Assembly (NCBI GenBank): GCA_050920955.1 | Contig: JBPBQS010000159.1 | Coordinates: forward strand, 1-64,000 | Length of the DNA stretch: 64,000 nucleotides | Direction: 5' to 3' | Source of the DNA: CAXSEF01 sp050920955 | GTDB taxonomy: Bacteria; Pseudomonadota; Alphaproteobacteria; Acetobacterales; Acetobacteraceae | Shown: positions 48,289 through 59,426 of the stretch, piece by piece | How positions within the stretch are numbered: position 1 is the stretch's first letter | Layout of the letters: each line of letters starts with the position of its first letter | The notes under the pieces: model-generated | Told to the model about the DNA's origin: nothing | Databases searched by the model: none | The model's input: only the letters and a program-made list of their open reading frames with translations | Translations under genes and position numbers: made by a program

Positions 48289-48420
48289 AAGAAAGCAAGG
48301 CCAGAGGCTCTGCCTCTGGACTCCGCGCAAGGCTCGCCTTGAGAATCCAATACTTAAGTCATGGGATCAAAGGGTCCTCGGACCCTTTGCGGGTTTGGGC
48401 AGAGCCCATGCTTGCTTGCC
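48289..48420. repeat. Hairpin element E14 (two arms, inside the exporter operon)
   Basis: Full element. Left arm: AAGCAAGG box, CCAGAGGC-TCT-GCCTCTGG, ACTCCGC linker, CAAGGC-TC-GCCTTG, then GAGAATCC. The core is ATACTTAAGTCATGGG. Right arm: CAAAGGGTCC-TC-GGACCCTTTG, GCGGGTTT linker, TGGGC-AGA-GCCCA, ending TGCTTGCTTGCC. It lies between the permease and ATPase genes of one exporter, so it does not simply mark operon ends. Confidence 0.92.
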
Positions 48421-48438
48421 TGCCTTCAGGGCCGCGCC

Positions 48439-49203
48439 ATGAGCGCCGTCATCATCGACAACCTGTCGGTCGACTTCCCGATCTACCACGGCAGCTCGCG
48501 CTCGCTGAAGAAGACGGTGCTCGCCGCAGCCTCCGGCCGCCTCGGCGAGGACCGGCAGAAGCGCGTGGTGGTGCAGGCGCTGCGCGACGTGTCGCTGCGT
48601 CTCGGGCGCGGCGACCGTCTCGGCCTGGTCGGCGGCAACGGCGCGGGCAAGACCACGCTGCTGCGCACGATGGCGGGCATCTACGAGCCGGTGGTCGGCC
48701 GGGTGCAGGTGGACGGCAAGGTCACGGCCATGCTCGATCCCAACCTCGGCATGAACATGGACCTGACGGGCCGCGAGAACATCATGCTGCGCGGCCTGTA
48801 CAACGGCTACAGCCGCGCGCAGACCAGGGTGCTCGAGGAGGACGTCGCGGACTTCGCCGGCCTGGGCGAGTTCATGGACCTGCCGGTGCGGTTCTACAGC
48901 TCGGGCATGATCGTGCGCCTGGGCTTCGCGATGGCGACCGCGGTGAGCCCCGAGGTGCTGCTGATGGACGAGTGGTTCCTGGCCGGCGACGCGGACTTCC
49001 TGGCCAAGGCGCGGGCGCGGCTGGAGAGCGTGGTGCGCGGCGCCGACATCCTGGTGCTGTCGTCGCACCAGCCGGCGATCATGCTGGAATGGTGCACGCG
49101 GGTGATCTGGATGGACCACGGCCGCATCCGCGAGGAGGGCCCCGCCGCGGAGGTCCTGTCTCACTACCTCGGCCACCCCGTCGCGGCGCCCGCGCCGGTC
49201 TGA
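48439..49203 (+). CDS. Polysaccharide ABC exporter, ATP-binding subunit (Wzt/KpsT type)
   Basis: ATPase partner of the preceding permease, 254 residues. Walker A is LVGGNGAGKTTLLRTMAGI; the signature region FYSSGMIVRLGFAMATAVSP is the variant form found in polysaccharide exporters, and Walker B is VLLMDEWFLAGDADF with the H-loop in LVLSSHQPAIML. N-terminal residues VIIDNLSVDFPIYHGSSRSL are also family-typical. It lacks the C-terminal carbohydrate-binding domain of O-antigen Wzt, so it resembles KpsT/TagH-like short forms. The ATG at 48439 is preferred; the longer frame begins in element E14. Confidence 0.93.
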   Translation: MSAVIIDNLSVDFPIYHGSSRSLKKTVLAAASGRLGEDRQKRVVVQALRDVSLRLGRGDRLGLVGGNGAGKTTLLRTMAGIYEPVVGRVQVDGKVTAMLDPNLGMNMDLTGRENIMLRGLYNGYSRAQTRVLEEDVADFAGLGEFMDLPVRFYSSGMIVRLGFAMATAVSPEVLLMDEWFLAGDADFLAKARARLESVVRGADILVLSSHQPAIMLEWCTRVIWMDHGRIREEGPAAEVLSHYLGHPVAAPAPV

Positions 49204-49221
49204 AACCGCGGCCCTTCGTGA

Positions 49222-49281
49222 CGGTTTCCAAAGGCGAGCCTTTGGCGGAGCTCGAGGCGGAGCCTCGACCTTGCTCGCTTC
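49222..49281. repeat. Hairpin element E15 (single arm)
   Basis: Inner stem CCAAAGGC-GA-GCCTTTGG, GCGGAGC linker, outer stem TCGAGGC-GGA-GCCTCGA, ending CCTTGCTCGCTTCC. It has no core or left arm. It lies between the convergent exporter ATPase and debranching-type enzyme genes and abuts the stop of the latter. Confidence 0.85.
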
Positions 49282-51456
49282 CTACGTCGTCATGACGACG
49301 TGCGCGCCCCCTTCCCGGGACAGCACGTTGAGCGCGACCTCGCTCCCGGTGCGCCGCAGCCGGGCGCTGACGCGCCCCTCGCCGGCCGCCAGGTTGTGCA
49401 GCGTGACGTCGGGCAGGCACTCCGGGAGCACGGGCTGCTCGAAGCGTATCTCGCGGCGCTCCGGGTCGAAGGACAGCCCGAGGCAGGCGGACAGCATGGC
49501 CGGCAGCGCGGTGGCCGCCCAGGCCTGGGGCGAGCAGGCGACGGGGTAGGCGGTGGGGCCCTGGGCACGCCGGCGCGGCAGGCCGCAGAACAGTTCGGGC
49601 AGGCGGCGCAGCTCCAGGGTCTGGCAGGCGCCGAACAGCGCGTCGAACAGCCGCGCGGCCTCGGCCTTGCAGCCGTAGCGGGCGAATCCCATCGCGATCA
49701 GGGCGTTGTCGTGCGGCCAGACAGAGCCGTTGTGGTAGCTCATCGGGTTGTAGCGCGCCTCGCCCTGCGCCACCGTGCGGATGCCCCAGCCCGAGAAGAA
49801 CGACGCGCCCATCAGCCCGGCCGCGACCCGCTGCCCGTGCTCCGGCGAGGCGATCCCGGTGAGCAGCAGGTGCCCGGCGTTGGACGTGCGCACGCGGCAC
49901 GCCCGCTTGGCGCCGTCGAGCGCGATCGCGTAGGTGCCGATCTCCTCGCACCAGAACGCGGCCTCGAAACGCGCGCGGAGCGTGTCGGCCACAGCGTCGA
50001 GCGCGCCCGCCTCCGCGTCGTGCCCGAGCCGGCGCGCGACGACGGCCGCGGCGCGGCGTGCGGCGTAGGCGTAGCCCTGCACCTCGCACAACGCGATCGG
50101 CCCCTCGGCGAGCGCGCCGTCGGCGTGGAAGATCGAGTCGTAGCTGTCCTTCCAGCCCTGGTTGGCGAGGCCCTCCTTGGTCTGGCGGTGGTACTCCACG
50201 AACCCGTCGCCGTCGCGGTCGCCGTACGTGTCGAGCCAGCCCAGCGCCGCCCGGACGTGCGGCCACAGCGCGGCGGCGGCCGCCAGGTCGCCGGTGCGCT
50301 CGACGTAGGCGCCGGCCAGCATGACGAACAGCGGCGTGCTGTCGACGCTGCCGTAGTAGTGGCGGAACGGCACCTCGCGCAGCACCGCCATCTCGCCGTG
50401 GCGCACCTCGTGCAGGATCTTGCCCGGCTCCGCGTCGGCTAGCGGGTCCACCGCGGTCGCCTGGTGCGCGGCCAGGTAGTCGAGCACGCCGCGCGCGATC
50501 TCCGGGTCGAGCCACAGCGTGTGCAGCGCCGTGATCAGCGCGTCGCGACCGAACGCCGTGCTGAACCACGGCACGCCGGCGTACGGGTAAGGCCCGCCCG
50601 GCTTGTCGGTGACGAGCATGTAGAGGTCGCAGATCGAGCGCCGCATCGCCTCGTTGAACACCTCGTTCGACGTGGCCACCGCAGCGGCACGGCTGCTCTC
50701 GCGCCGCAGCCGCCGCCGGCTGTCGAGCAGCGCGCGCAGGAACCGCGTGCCCGCCGGCTCCACGGGCGCCGCCTCGTCGCAGCCGACCTCCATGAACACC
50801 ACGCGCTGGCCGTGCGCCGGCACCGCCAGCTCGAACACCGCGCGCCCCGCCTCCAGCACCGCCGGCGCCGGGTCGAAGCGCAGCCGCGTGGAGCGCCGCA
50901 CGTCGTCCAGCCCGCGGTACGCCAGCACGACGGTGTCGGCCCCCACCTCCGCCTCCAGCCGCTCGCCCCGCTTCGCCCGCGTCATGCCACGCGCCTCGAA
51001 CAAATCGGAAAAATCCGCGTCGAAGCGCAGCTCGACCCGCACCACGGTGTCCGTCTCGGCGTAGGACCGCACCGACAACCGCTCGTGGCACGCCGCCTGC
51101 CACAGGAAGCGCGTGCGCCGGATGTGCAGCAGGTCGTGCTCCAGCACCAGGCGCTCCCCGTCGTGCAGGTCCGGGTTCGCCAGGTCGCACGTCAGCTCGG
51201 CGTTGTCGTCGCGCAGGATCGAGGACAGCAGCATCGGCCGCGCCCCGCCCACCAGCATGTCCAGCCGCGACAGGTAGCGCGTGTCGCGGTGATACACCCC
51301 GTCGGAGCTGCCCGGCCCGCCGAACACGTCGCCCGCCGCGTCGAACACCGCGAAGGTGTCGCCGCTCTTGAGCGTGCGCGTGCGCCGCTCCTGCAGCGAC
51401 ACGGTCGCGGGGATGTAGAACTCGTCGGGCTGCGGGCCCGTCAGGGGCTGCGTCAT
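49282..51456 (-). CDS. Amylo-alpha-1,6-glucosidase/glycogen-debranching-type enzyme
   Basis: The 724-residue cytosolic protein has an N-terminal beta-sandwich of the GDE_N_bis type (TLKSGDTFAVFDAAGDVFGG, GVYHRDTRYLSRLDMLVG). A GH63/GH133-like (alpha/alpha)6 domain follows, with YPYAGVPWFSTAFGRDALIT (catalytic Asp region), GWLDTYGDRDGDGFVEY, GLANQGWKDSYDSIFHADG and YNPMSYHNGSVWPHDNALIA. Family members remove alpha-1,6 branches or act on related glucosides; the specificity cannot be read. The ATG at 51456 is used; an ATG-containing extension to 51510 is possible. Both ends are flanked by hairpin elements E15 and E16. Confidence 0.88.
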   Translation of the reverse strand: MTQPLTGPQPDEFYIPATVSLQERRTRTLKSGDTFAVFDAAGDVFGGPGSSDGVYHRDTRYLSRLDMLVGGARPMLLSSILRDDNAELTCDLANPDLHDGERLVLEHDLLHIRRTRFLWQAACHERLSVRSYAETDTVVRVELRFDADFSDLFEARGMTRAKRGERLEAEVGADTVVLAYRGLDDVRRSTRLRFDPAPAVLEAGRAVFELAVPAHGQRVVFMEVGCDEAAPVEPAGTRFLRALLDSRRRLRRESSRAAAVATSNEVFNEAMRRSICDLYMLVTDKPGGPYPYAGVPWFSTAFGRDALITALHTLWLDPEIARGVLDYLAAHQATAVDPLADAEPGKILHEVRHGEMAVLREVPFRHYYGSVDSTPLFVMLAGAYVERTGDLAAAAALWPHVRAALGWLDTYGDRDGDGFVEYHRQTKEGLANQGWKDSYDSIFHADGALAEGPIALCEVQGYAYAARRAAAVVARRLGHDAEAGALDAVADTLRARFEAAFWCEEIGTYAIALDGAKRACRVRTSNAGHLLLTGIASPEHGQRVAAGLMGASFFSGWGIRTVAQGEARYNPMSYHNGSVWPHDNALIAMGFARYGCKAEAARLFDALFGACQTLELRRLPELFCGLPRRRAQGPTAYPVACSPQAWAATALPAMLSACLGLSFDPERREIRFEQPVLPECLPDVTLHNLAAGEGRVSARLRRTGSEVALNVLSREGGAHVVMTT

Positions 51457-51518
51457 GGGCGTCCATCCTCGGGCCTGCGGGAAGGATGGACGCACGTGGC
51501 GCGGATGCACAGGGGCAC

Positions 51519-51647
51519 GGAAAGCAAGTAAGGTTGAGGCGCTGCCTCAAACTCCGCCAAGGGAAGCCCCTTGGATGGCCTTACTTAAGTAAAGGGATCA
51601 AAGGGTCCTCGGACCCTTTGCGGGTTCGGGCAGAGCCCGACCTTGTC

Positions 51648-51648
<1 letters not shown>
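51519..51648. repeat. Hairpin element E16 (two arms)
   Basis: Full element. Left arm: TTGAGGC-GCT-GCCTCAA, ACTCCGCC linker, CCAAGGG-AAGC-CCCTTGG, then GATGGCC. The core is the palindrome TTACTTAAGTAA. Right arm: CAAAGGGTCC-TC-GGACCCTTTG, GCGGGTT linker, TCGGGC-AGA-GCCCGA, ending CCTTGTCTT. The guaA stop TAA (minus strand) is at its right border. Confidence 0.93.
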
Positions 51649-53225
<1,577 letters not shown>

Positions 53226-53260
53226 GGACGCTTGCAGCACAACCCACCGCAGGAGGCAAG

Positions 53261-53399
53261 AAAGGAAGCATGGGCTCTGCCCAAACCCGCCAGAGGCCTG
53301 AGGCCTTTGGAAACCCATCCCTGAAGCAGGAACCCCTTCCATGCGCCGGTCCAGGGCGGCTCGCCCTGGCGGGTCCAGGGCGGCGCCCTGGCCTTGCCT
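53261..53399. repeat. Hairpin element E17 (class II, two arms)
   Basis: Left arm: GGAAGCA box, TGGGC-TCT-GCCCA, ACCCGCC linker, imperfect inner stem AGAGGCCTGAGGCCTTT, then GAAACCCATCC. The middle is about 30 bp without CTTAAG. Right arm: CCAGGGCG-GCT-CGCCCTGG, GGGT linker, CCAGGGC-GGC-GCCCTGG, ending CCTTGCCTT. It lies between the MFS transporter stop and guaA start on the minus strand. Confidence 0.87.
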
Positions 53400-54740
53400 T
53401 CACCCCGCGTGCGTCGCCGCCAGGTCGCTCTCGATCTGCTCCAGGCTCCGCCCCCGCGTCTCCGGCACGAGCCGCCAGGTGAACGCGATCGCCGCGAGCG
53501 TCATCGCCGCGAACACCAGGAACGTCCCCCCGCTGCCGAGCGCGCGCACGAGGTCGAGGAACACGAGCGTGACCGCGAGGTTCGACCCCCAGTTCGCGAC
53601 GCTCGCCGTGCTCATGCCCCGCCCGCGCACGGCCAGCGGGAAGATCTCCGCGATCAGCAGCCAGAACACCGGCCCGAGCCCCACCGCGAAGCCCGCGATG
53701 TACAGCCCGAGCGCGCCCACCGTCACCGCCGCCAGCCCCGGCCCCGCGCCGAGCAGGAACGCCCCGGCCAGCACCAGCAGCGCGGCCGCCATCACCCCCA
53801 TGCCCGCCAGCAGCAGCACACGTCGCCCCGCGCGGTCGATCAGCCGCATCGCGACCAGCGTCATCGCCACGTTGACTGCCCCGATCCCCACGGTGGCCAG
53901 GATCGCCGCCGACGCCGACGCCAGCCCCGCCGACTGCACGATGGTCGGCGCGAAGTAGATCACGGTGTTGATGCCCGTGACCTGCTGGAACACCGCGAGC
54001 CCCACGCCGACCACCAGCGGCCGCCTGGCCTGCGGCGTGCGCAGCATCCGGCGCAGCGAAACCTCCTCCCCCCCGTGCCGCAGGTCCTGCTTCAGCGCGG
54101 CGAGCTCGCCCGCCGTCTCGCCGTGCCCGCGCAGGAAGCGCAGCGCGCGCTCCGCGTCCTGCGTGCGCCCCCGTGCGGCCAGCCAGCGCGGGCTCTCCGG
54201 CAGCACGAGCATCCCCGCCGCCAGCGCCACCCCCGGCACCACGCCAAGGCCCAGCATCCAGCGCCACCCGCCGTCGGTGCCGGCCAGCGCGTAGTCCACC
54301 ACGTAGGACAGCAGGATGCCGAAGGTGATGCAGAACTGGTTGAGCGAGACCACCGCGCCGCGCTTCTCCGACGGCGCGATCTCGGACAGGTAGAGCGGCG
54401 TCAGCATGGACGCGACCCCGATCGCCAGCCCCACCAGCAGCCGCGCCGCCAGCAGCACCCACAGCGCCCCCGCCATCCCCGACAGCAGCGCGCCCGCCGC
54501 GAACAGCACCGCCACGCACACGATCACCGGCCGCCGCCCGAAGCGGTCCGACAGCGCCCCCGCCCCCGCGGCCCCCGCCGTGGCGCCCACCAGGACGACG
54601 CCGGTCACCACGTCCTGCATCGTGGGCGACAGCGCGAAGCGCGCGCGCAGGAACAGCAGCGCGCCGGAGATCACCCCCGTGTCGTAGCCGAACAGCAGGC
54701 CGCCCAGCGACGCCACGGCGGACAGCAGGAAGAAGCGCAT
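53400..54740 (-). CDS. MFS sugar porter
   Basis: Sugar:H+ symporter family protein of 446 residues with twelve predicted membrane helices. Motifs are LFGYDTGVISGALLFL in helix 1, the DRFGRRPVI loop, the PESPRWLAARGR loop after helix 6, the sugar-contact GINTVIYFAPTIVQSAG and the final PETRGRSLEQIE. The ATG at 54740 directly precedes helix 1. The sugar transported cannot be named, but the setting with alpha-glucan enzymes suggests glucose, xylose or a related sugar. Elements E17 and E18 bracket the gene. Confidence 0.94.
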   Translation of the reverse strand: MRFFLLSAVASLGGLLFGYDTGVISGALLFLRARFALSPTMQDVVTGVVLVGATAGAAGAGALSDRFGRRPVIVCVAVLFAAGALLSGMAGALWVLLAARLLVGLAIGVASMLTPLYLSEIAPSEKRGAVVSLNQFCITFGILLSYVVDYALAGTDGGWRWMLGLGVVPGVALAAGMLVLPESPRWLAARGRTQDAERALRFLRGHGETAGELAALKQDLRHGGEEVSLRRMLRTPQARRPLVVGVGLAVFQQVTGINTVIYFAPTIVQSAGLASASAAILATVGIGAVNVAMTLVAMRLIDRAGRRVLLLAGMGVMAAALLVLAGAFLLGAGPGLAAVTVGALGLYIAGFAVGLGPVFWLLIAEIFPLAVRGRGMSTASVANWGSNLAVTLVFLDLVRALGSGGTFLVFAAMTLAAIAFTWRLVPETRGRSLEQIESDLAATHAG

Positions 54741-54754
54741 GGGCGGGGACTCCG

Positions 54755-54879
54755 GAAAGGAAGCATGGGCTCTGCCCAAACCCGCAAAGGGTCCGAGGAC
54801 CCTTTGATCCCTTTACTTAAGTAAAGCCATCCAAGGGGCTTCCCTTGGCGGAGCTCGAGGCGGAGCCTCGACCTTGCTT
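54755..54879. repeat. Hairpin element E18 (two arms, reference copy)
   Basis: The cleanest full copy. GGAAAGGAAGCA box, TGGGC-TCT-GCCCA, ACCCGC linker, AAAGGGTCC-GA-GGACCCTTT, then GATCCC. The core is the perfect palindrome TTTACTTAAGTAAA. Right arm: CCAAGGG-GCTT-CCCTTGG, GCGGAGC linker, TCGAGGC-GGA-GCCTCGA, CCTTGCTT. The GNAT gene stop on the minus strand overlaps the right border. Confidence 0.95.
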
Positions 54880-55475
54880 CACTCCGCCGAGAACGCCGCG
54901 ATCAGCCGCTCGATCGGGTCCCACGCGTAGGCGACCTGCGGCACGGACGTGCCGGCGACGAGCACGCTGTCGGCCATGACCGCCCGCCCGCCGATGCGCT
55001 CGTAGAACCACCGGCTGGGGTTGTCGCGCAGCACCCAGCAGAACGCCGAGCGGCACCCCAGCTCGGCCAAGTGCGCAGCCCCCGCCCCGATCAGGCGCCG
55101 CCCGAGCCCGCGGTCGCGCCAGTCGTCGAGCACGTAGAGCGTCTCGATCTCGCCCTCCCCGAGCGGCTGCGCCCGCGCGAGGGCGCCGCCCTCGCCCGGC
55201 ACGGCGTCCGGCCGCGACAGCGTGCCCCAGGGCGTGACGCGCCTGGCGCGGCCCACGGTGACGAAGCCCGCGATGCGCGGCACGCCGGCGGCGGCGGCCA
55301 CGAACACGCCGCCGTCGCGGATGGTGCGCTCGTACTCCGCCGCCTTGCGCCGCGCCGACAGCCCCGCGAGGAACGCGTCCGGCAGCAGCCCCGGATACGC
55401 GCTGCGCCACGCCGCGACGTGCACCGCGGCGATGGCCGGCGCGTCACCCGGACGCGCGCGGCGGATCGCGATCAT
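54879..55475 (-). CDS. GNAT family N-acetyltransferase
   Basis: The 198-residue protein has the GNAT fold: an N-terminal IAIRRARPGDAPAIAAVHVAAW, a central strand with VAAAAGVPRIAGFVTVG, the acetyl-CoA binding loop around YVLDDWRDRGLGRRLIGAGA (motif A Q/RxxGxG/A), and FCWVLRDNPSRWFYERIGGR. The acceptor substrate cannot be predicted. The ATG overlaps the rsmB stop by 4 bp, so it is translated after rsmB. Confidence 0.9.
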   Translation of the reverse strand: MIAIRRARPGDAPAIAAVHVAAWRSAYPGLLPDAFLAGLSARRKAAEYERTIRDGGVFVAAAAGVPRIAGFVTVGRARRVTPWGTLSRPDAVPGEGGALARAQPLGEGEIETLYVLDDWRDRGLGRRLIGAGAAHLAELGCRSAFCWVLRDNPSRWFYERIGGRAVMADSVLVAGTSVPQVAYAWDPIERLIAAFSAE

Positions 55476-56863
55476 GCGTCCGCAGACCCTTCCGGCGACG
55501 GCGCACCCTCGTCCGCACCGACGGCGGCGTCCGCATCCGCCCCGCCCGCGTCTCCCGCGACCGGCGCGGCGGCGCTCCGCTGCAGCACGGCCGCGAAGAA
55601 CCCGTCCGTCCCGTGCCGCCGCGGCGTCAGGCTCAGGAACGGCCCCGGCCCGGGCACCGGCGCGTCCAGCGTCCACGTCTCCGCGAGCGGCACGGCGGTG
55701 AACTCCGGATGACGGAGCAAAAACGCCTCCACCTGCGCCTCGTTCTCGTCGAGGAGCAGCGAGCACGTCGCGTACACCAGCCGCCCGCCCGGCCTGACCA
55801 GCCGCGCCGCGTCGTCGAGGATGCGCGCCTGCTTGGGCAGCAGCTCGTCGAGGTCCAGCTCGCGCAGCCTGAACCGCGCGTCCGGGTTGCGCCGCCAGGT
55901 CCCGGTCCCCGTGCACGGCGCGTCCACCAGCACGCGGTCGAAGCTGCCGCCGCGCCGCTTGACCCACTTGTCGCCCGGCTCGATCAGGTGGCGCTCGACG
56001 TTGTGCGCCCCCGCCCTGCGCAGCCGGCGCGTCGCCCCGTCCAGCCGCGGCCGCGACACGTCGCACGCCACGACATGCCCGCGGTTGCCCATCGACGCCG
56101 CGATCGCCAGCGTCTTGCCCCCTGCGCCTGCGCACCAGTCCGCGACCCGCATGTCCGGCGCCGCGCCCACCATGATGGCGACGAGCTGGCTGCCCTCGTC
56201 CTGGATCTCGATCAGCCCGGTCTGGAACGCCGGCCCCGACGTCACCGCGCGCCGCCCCGGCACCCGCAGCCCCCACGGCGACAGCGGCGTGGGCGTCGCC
56301 ACGATCCCCTCGCGCTCCAGCGCCGCCCTGCCCTGCTCCAGCGTGCCGCGCAGAAGGTTCACCCGCAGGTCCAGCGGCGCCGGCTCCGACAGCGCCTCCA
56401 TCTCCGAGTCCAGCGTCTCCCCGAACCGCGCGACGAGCCGCGGCAGCACCCAGTCCGGCACCTCCAGCCGCACCGCGTCCGGCATGTCCGGGTGCACCAG
56501 CGTGTGGCTCTCGATCGCCAGCAGCGCCTCGCGCTCCTGCGGGATCAGCGTCGCCGGCGCGTACTGCCCCCCCGAGTAGCTCTGCGCCACGCCCGACGCC
56601 GACCACCCGTCCATCAGCAGCGACGCCGCGATCAGCATGCGCGGCGTGGGCGCCGTGCCCCCGCGCTCGACCCACCACCCCAGCCGCCGCCGCGCCCGCA
56701 GCACCGCCCACGCCCGGTCCGACACCGCGCGCCGGTCGCCCGACCCGATGAACCGCCGGGCGCGAAAGAAGTCGTTGGCCACCGCGTCCGCCGGCCTGCG
56801 CGCGCGCTCCTCCACCTCGGTCAGCAGCTCCACCGCCGCCGCCAGCCGCGCCCCCGGCGTCAT
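55472..56863 (-). CDS. rsmB: RsmB-family 16S rRNA cytosine-5 methyltransferase
   Basis: SAM-dependent RNA m5C methyltransferase, 463 residues, of the NOL1/NOP2/Sun family; E. coli RsmB modifies C967 of 16S rRNA. The N-terminal 150 residues are NusB-like (ARRPADAVANDFFRARRFIG, SDRAWAVLRARRRLGWWVE). The SAM-binding domain has RVADWCAGAGGKTLAIAASM, VDAPCTGTGTWRRNPDARFR with the first cysteine, and LVYATCSLLLDENEAQVEAF with the catalytic cysteine. It starts inside the HAD gene (4-bp overlap). Exact target base is inferred from family only. Confidence 0.9.
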   Translation of the reverse strand: MTPGARLAAAVELLTEVEERARRPADAVANDFFRARRFIGSGDRRAVSDRAWAVLRARRRLGWWVERGGTAPTPRMLIAASLLMDGWSASGVAQSYSGGQYAPATLIPQEREALLAIESHTLVHPDMPDAVRLEVPDWVLPRLVARFGETLDSEMEALSEPAPLDLRVNLLRGTLEQGRAALEREGIVATPTPLSPWGLRVPGRRAVTSGPAFQTGLIEIQDEGSQLVAIMVGAAPDMRVADWCAGAGGKTLAIAASMGNRGHVVACDVSRPRLDGATRRLRRAGAHNVERHLIEPGDKWVKRRGGSFDRVLVDAPCTGTGTWRRNPDARFRLRELDLDELLPKQARILDDAARLVRPGGRLVYATCSLLLDENEAQVEAFLLRHPEFTAVPLAETWTLDAPVPGPGPFLSLTPRRHGTDGFFAAVLQRSAAAPVAGDAGGADADAAVGADEGAPSPEGSADA

Positions 56864-57537
56864 GCCCCCGCTCCCGCCATCACGTCATCCAGCCCCTCGA
56901 GCCCCGCCACGATCGCCGCCCGCCCCTCCAGCCCGTACTCCACCGGCCGCCCGTGCCGGTTCACCCAGCATGTCCTGAACCCGAACCCGGAAGCCCCGAA
57001 CGCGTCCCACGGGTTGGACGACACGAACCCGATCTCGGAGGCGGCACAGCCAAAATGCGCGGTCGCCAGCGCATACGTCCGCGGGTCCGGCTTGAACACC
57101 CCCGCCGCCTCCACGCTCAGCAGCGCGTCGAACAGCGGCGCGAGCCCCGCCGCCCCCACCTGCCCCGCCATGCCCTCCGGCTCGCCGTTCGACAGCACCG
57201 CGCACGCCACCCCCGCCGCGCGCAGCCGCCCCAGCGCCGGCGCCACGTCCGGGTACGCGTCCAGCGTCCGGTTCTCACGCGCCAAATCCTCGACCACCGC
57301 GCCGTCCAGCCCGTGCATCGCAGCCACCACCTCCAGCGCCTCGCGCGACAGCGCCGAGAACGCGCGGTGCTCGCCGGCCAGGCTGCGCACCCACGTGTAC
57401 TGCATCGTCAGCTCGCGCCACTCCCTGCTGACCGCCTGCCACTCCGGCCCCACGCGCGCGGCGTGGCGGCGCATCGGCGAGTCGACGTCGAAGACGGTGC
57501 CGAACGCGTCGAACAGCACGGCGCGAAGCTGGGGCAT
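56860..57537 (-). CDS. Haloacid dehalogenase, type II
   Basis: HAD-superfamily hydrolase of 225 residues. The nucleophile aspartate is in AVLFDAFGTVFDVDS, the Ser-Asn pair in AVLSNGEPEGMAG, the lysine in GVFKPDPRTYALA, and the acidic-loop substitute VSSNPWDAFGASGFGF is typical of (S)-2-haloacid dehalogenases. It may act on 2-haloacids or on another small substrate. It opens a three-gene unit with rsmB and GNAT by successive 4-bp overlaps, and element E19 lies upstream. Confidence 0.9.
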   Translation of the reverse strand: MPQLRAVLFDAFGTVFDVDSPMRRHAARVGPEWQAVSREWRELTMQYTWVRSLAGEHRAFSALSREALEVVAAMHGLDGAVVEDLARENRTLDAYPDVAPALGRLRAAGVACAVLSNGEPEGMAGQVGAAGLAPLFDALLSVEAAGVFKPDPRTYALATAHFGCAASEIGFVSSNPWDAFGASGFGFRTCWVNRHGRPVEYGLEGRAAIVAGLEGLDDVMAGAGA

Positions 57538-57552
57538 GGGCTGGGGCTTTCG

Positions 57553-57679
57553 AAGGAAGCAAGGCCGGGCTCTGCCCGGACCCGCCAGGGCGAGCCGCCC
57601 TGGACTGGCCTCTTTTAAGGGGATTCCAAAGGCGAGCCTTTGGCGGAGTCCAGAGGCGGAGCCTCTGGCCTTGCTCGCT

Positions 57680-57680
<1 letters not shown>
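57553..57680. repeat. Hairpin element E19 (two arms)
   Basis: Full element. Left arm: GGAAGCAAGG box, CCGGGC-TCT-GCCCGG, ACCCGCC linker, CCAGGGCG-AGC-CGCCCTGG, then ACTGGCC. The core is TCTTTTAAGGGGA. Right arm: CCAAAGGC-GA-GCCTTTGG, GCGGAGT linker, CCAGAGGC-GGA-GCCTCTGG, ending CCTTGCTCGCTT. The guaB stop begins at its border. Confidence 0.92.
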
Positions 57681-59200
<1,520 letters not shown>

Positions 59201-59294
59201 GGCGAACGCCTTTCGACGCCGGGCGACGCGGATACGGCCCGGCCTTGGCGCGTCCTTCTAGCGGGTCGGGGCGGGGGGGATCAAGGCTTGCGGC

Positions 59295-59426
59295 AAAGCG
59301 AGCAAGCATGGGCTCTGCCCAAACCCGCCAGGGCGAGCCGCCCTGGACTGGCCTTACTTAAGTTGTGCGTTCCAAGGGCGCAGCCTTTGGCGGAGTCCAG
59401 AGGCAGCGCCTCTGGCCTTGCTTGCC
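59295..59426. repeat. Hairpin element E20 (two arms)
   Basis: Full element. Left arm: AGCAAGCA box, TGGGC-TCT-GCCCA, ACCCGCC linker, CCAGGGCG-AGC-CGCCCTGG, then ACTGGCC. The core is TTACTTAAGTTG. Right arm: CCAAGGGC-GCA-GCCTTTGG, GCGGAGT linker, CCAGAGGC-AGC-GCCTCTGG, ending CCTTGCTTGCC. The rlmE stop follows at once on the minus strand. Confidence 0.93.
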
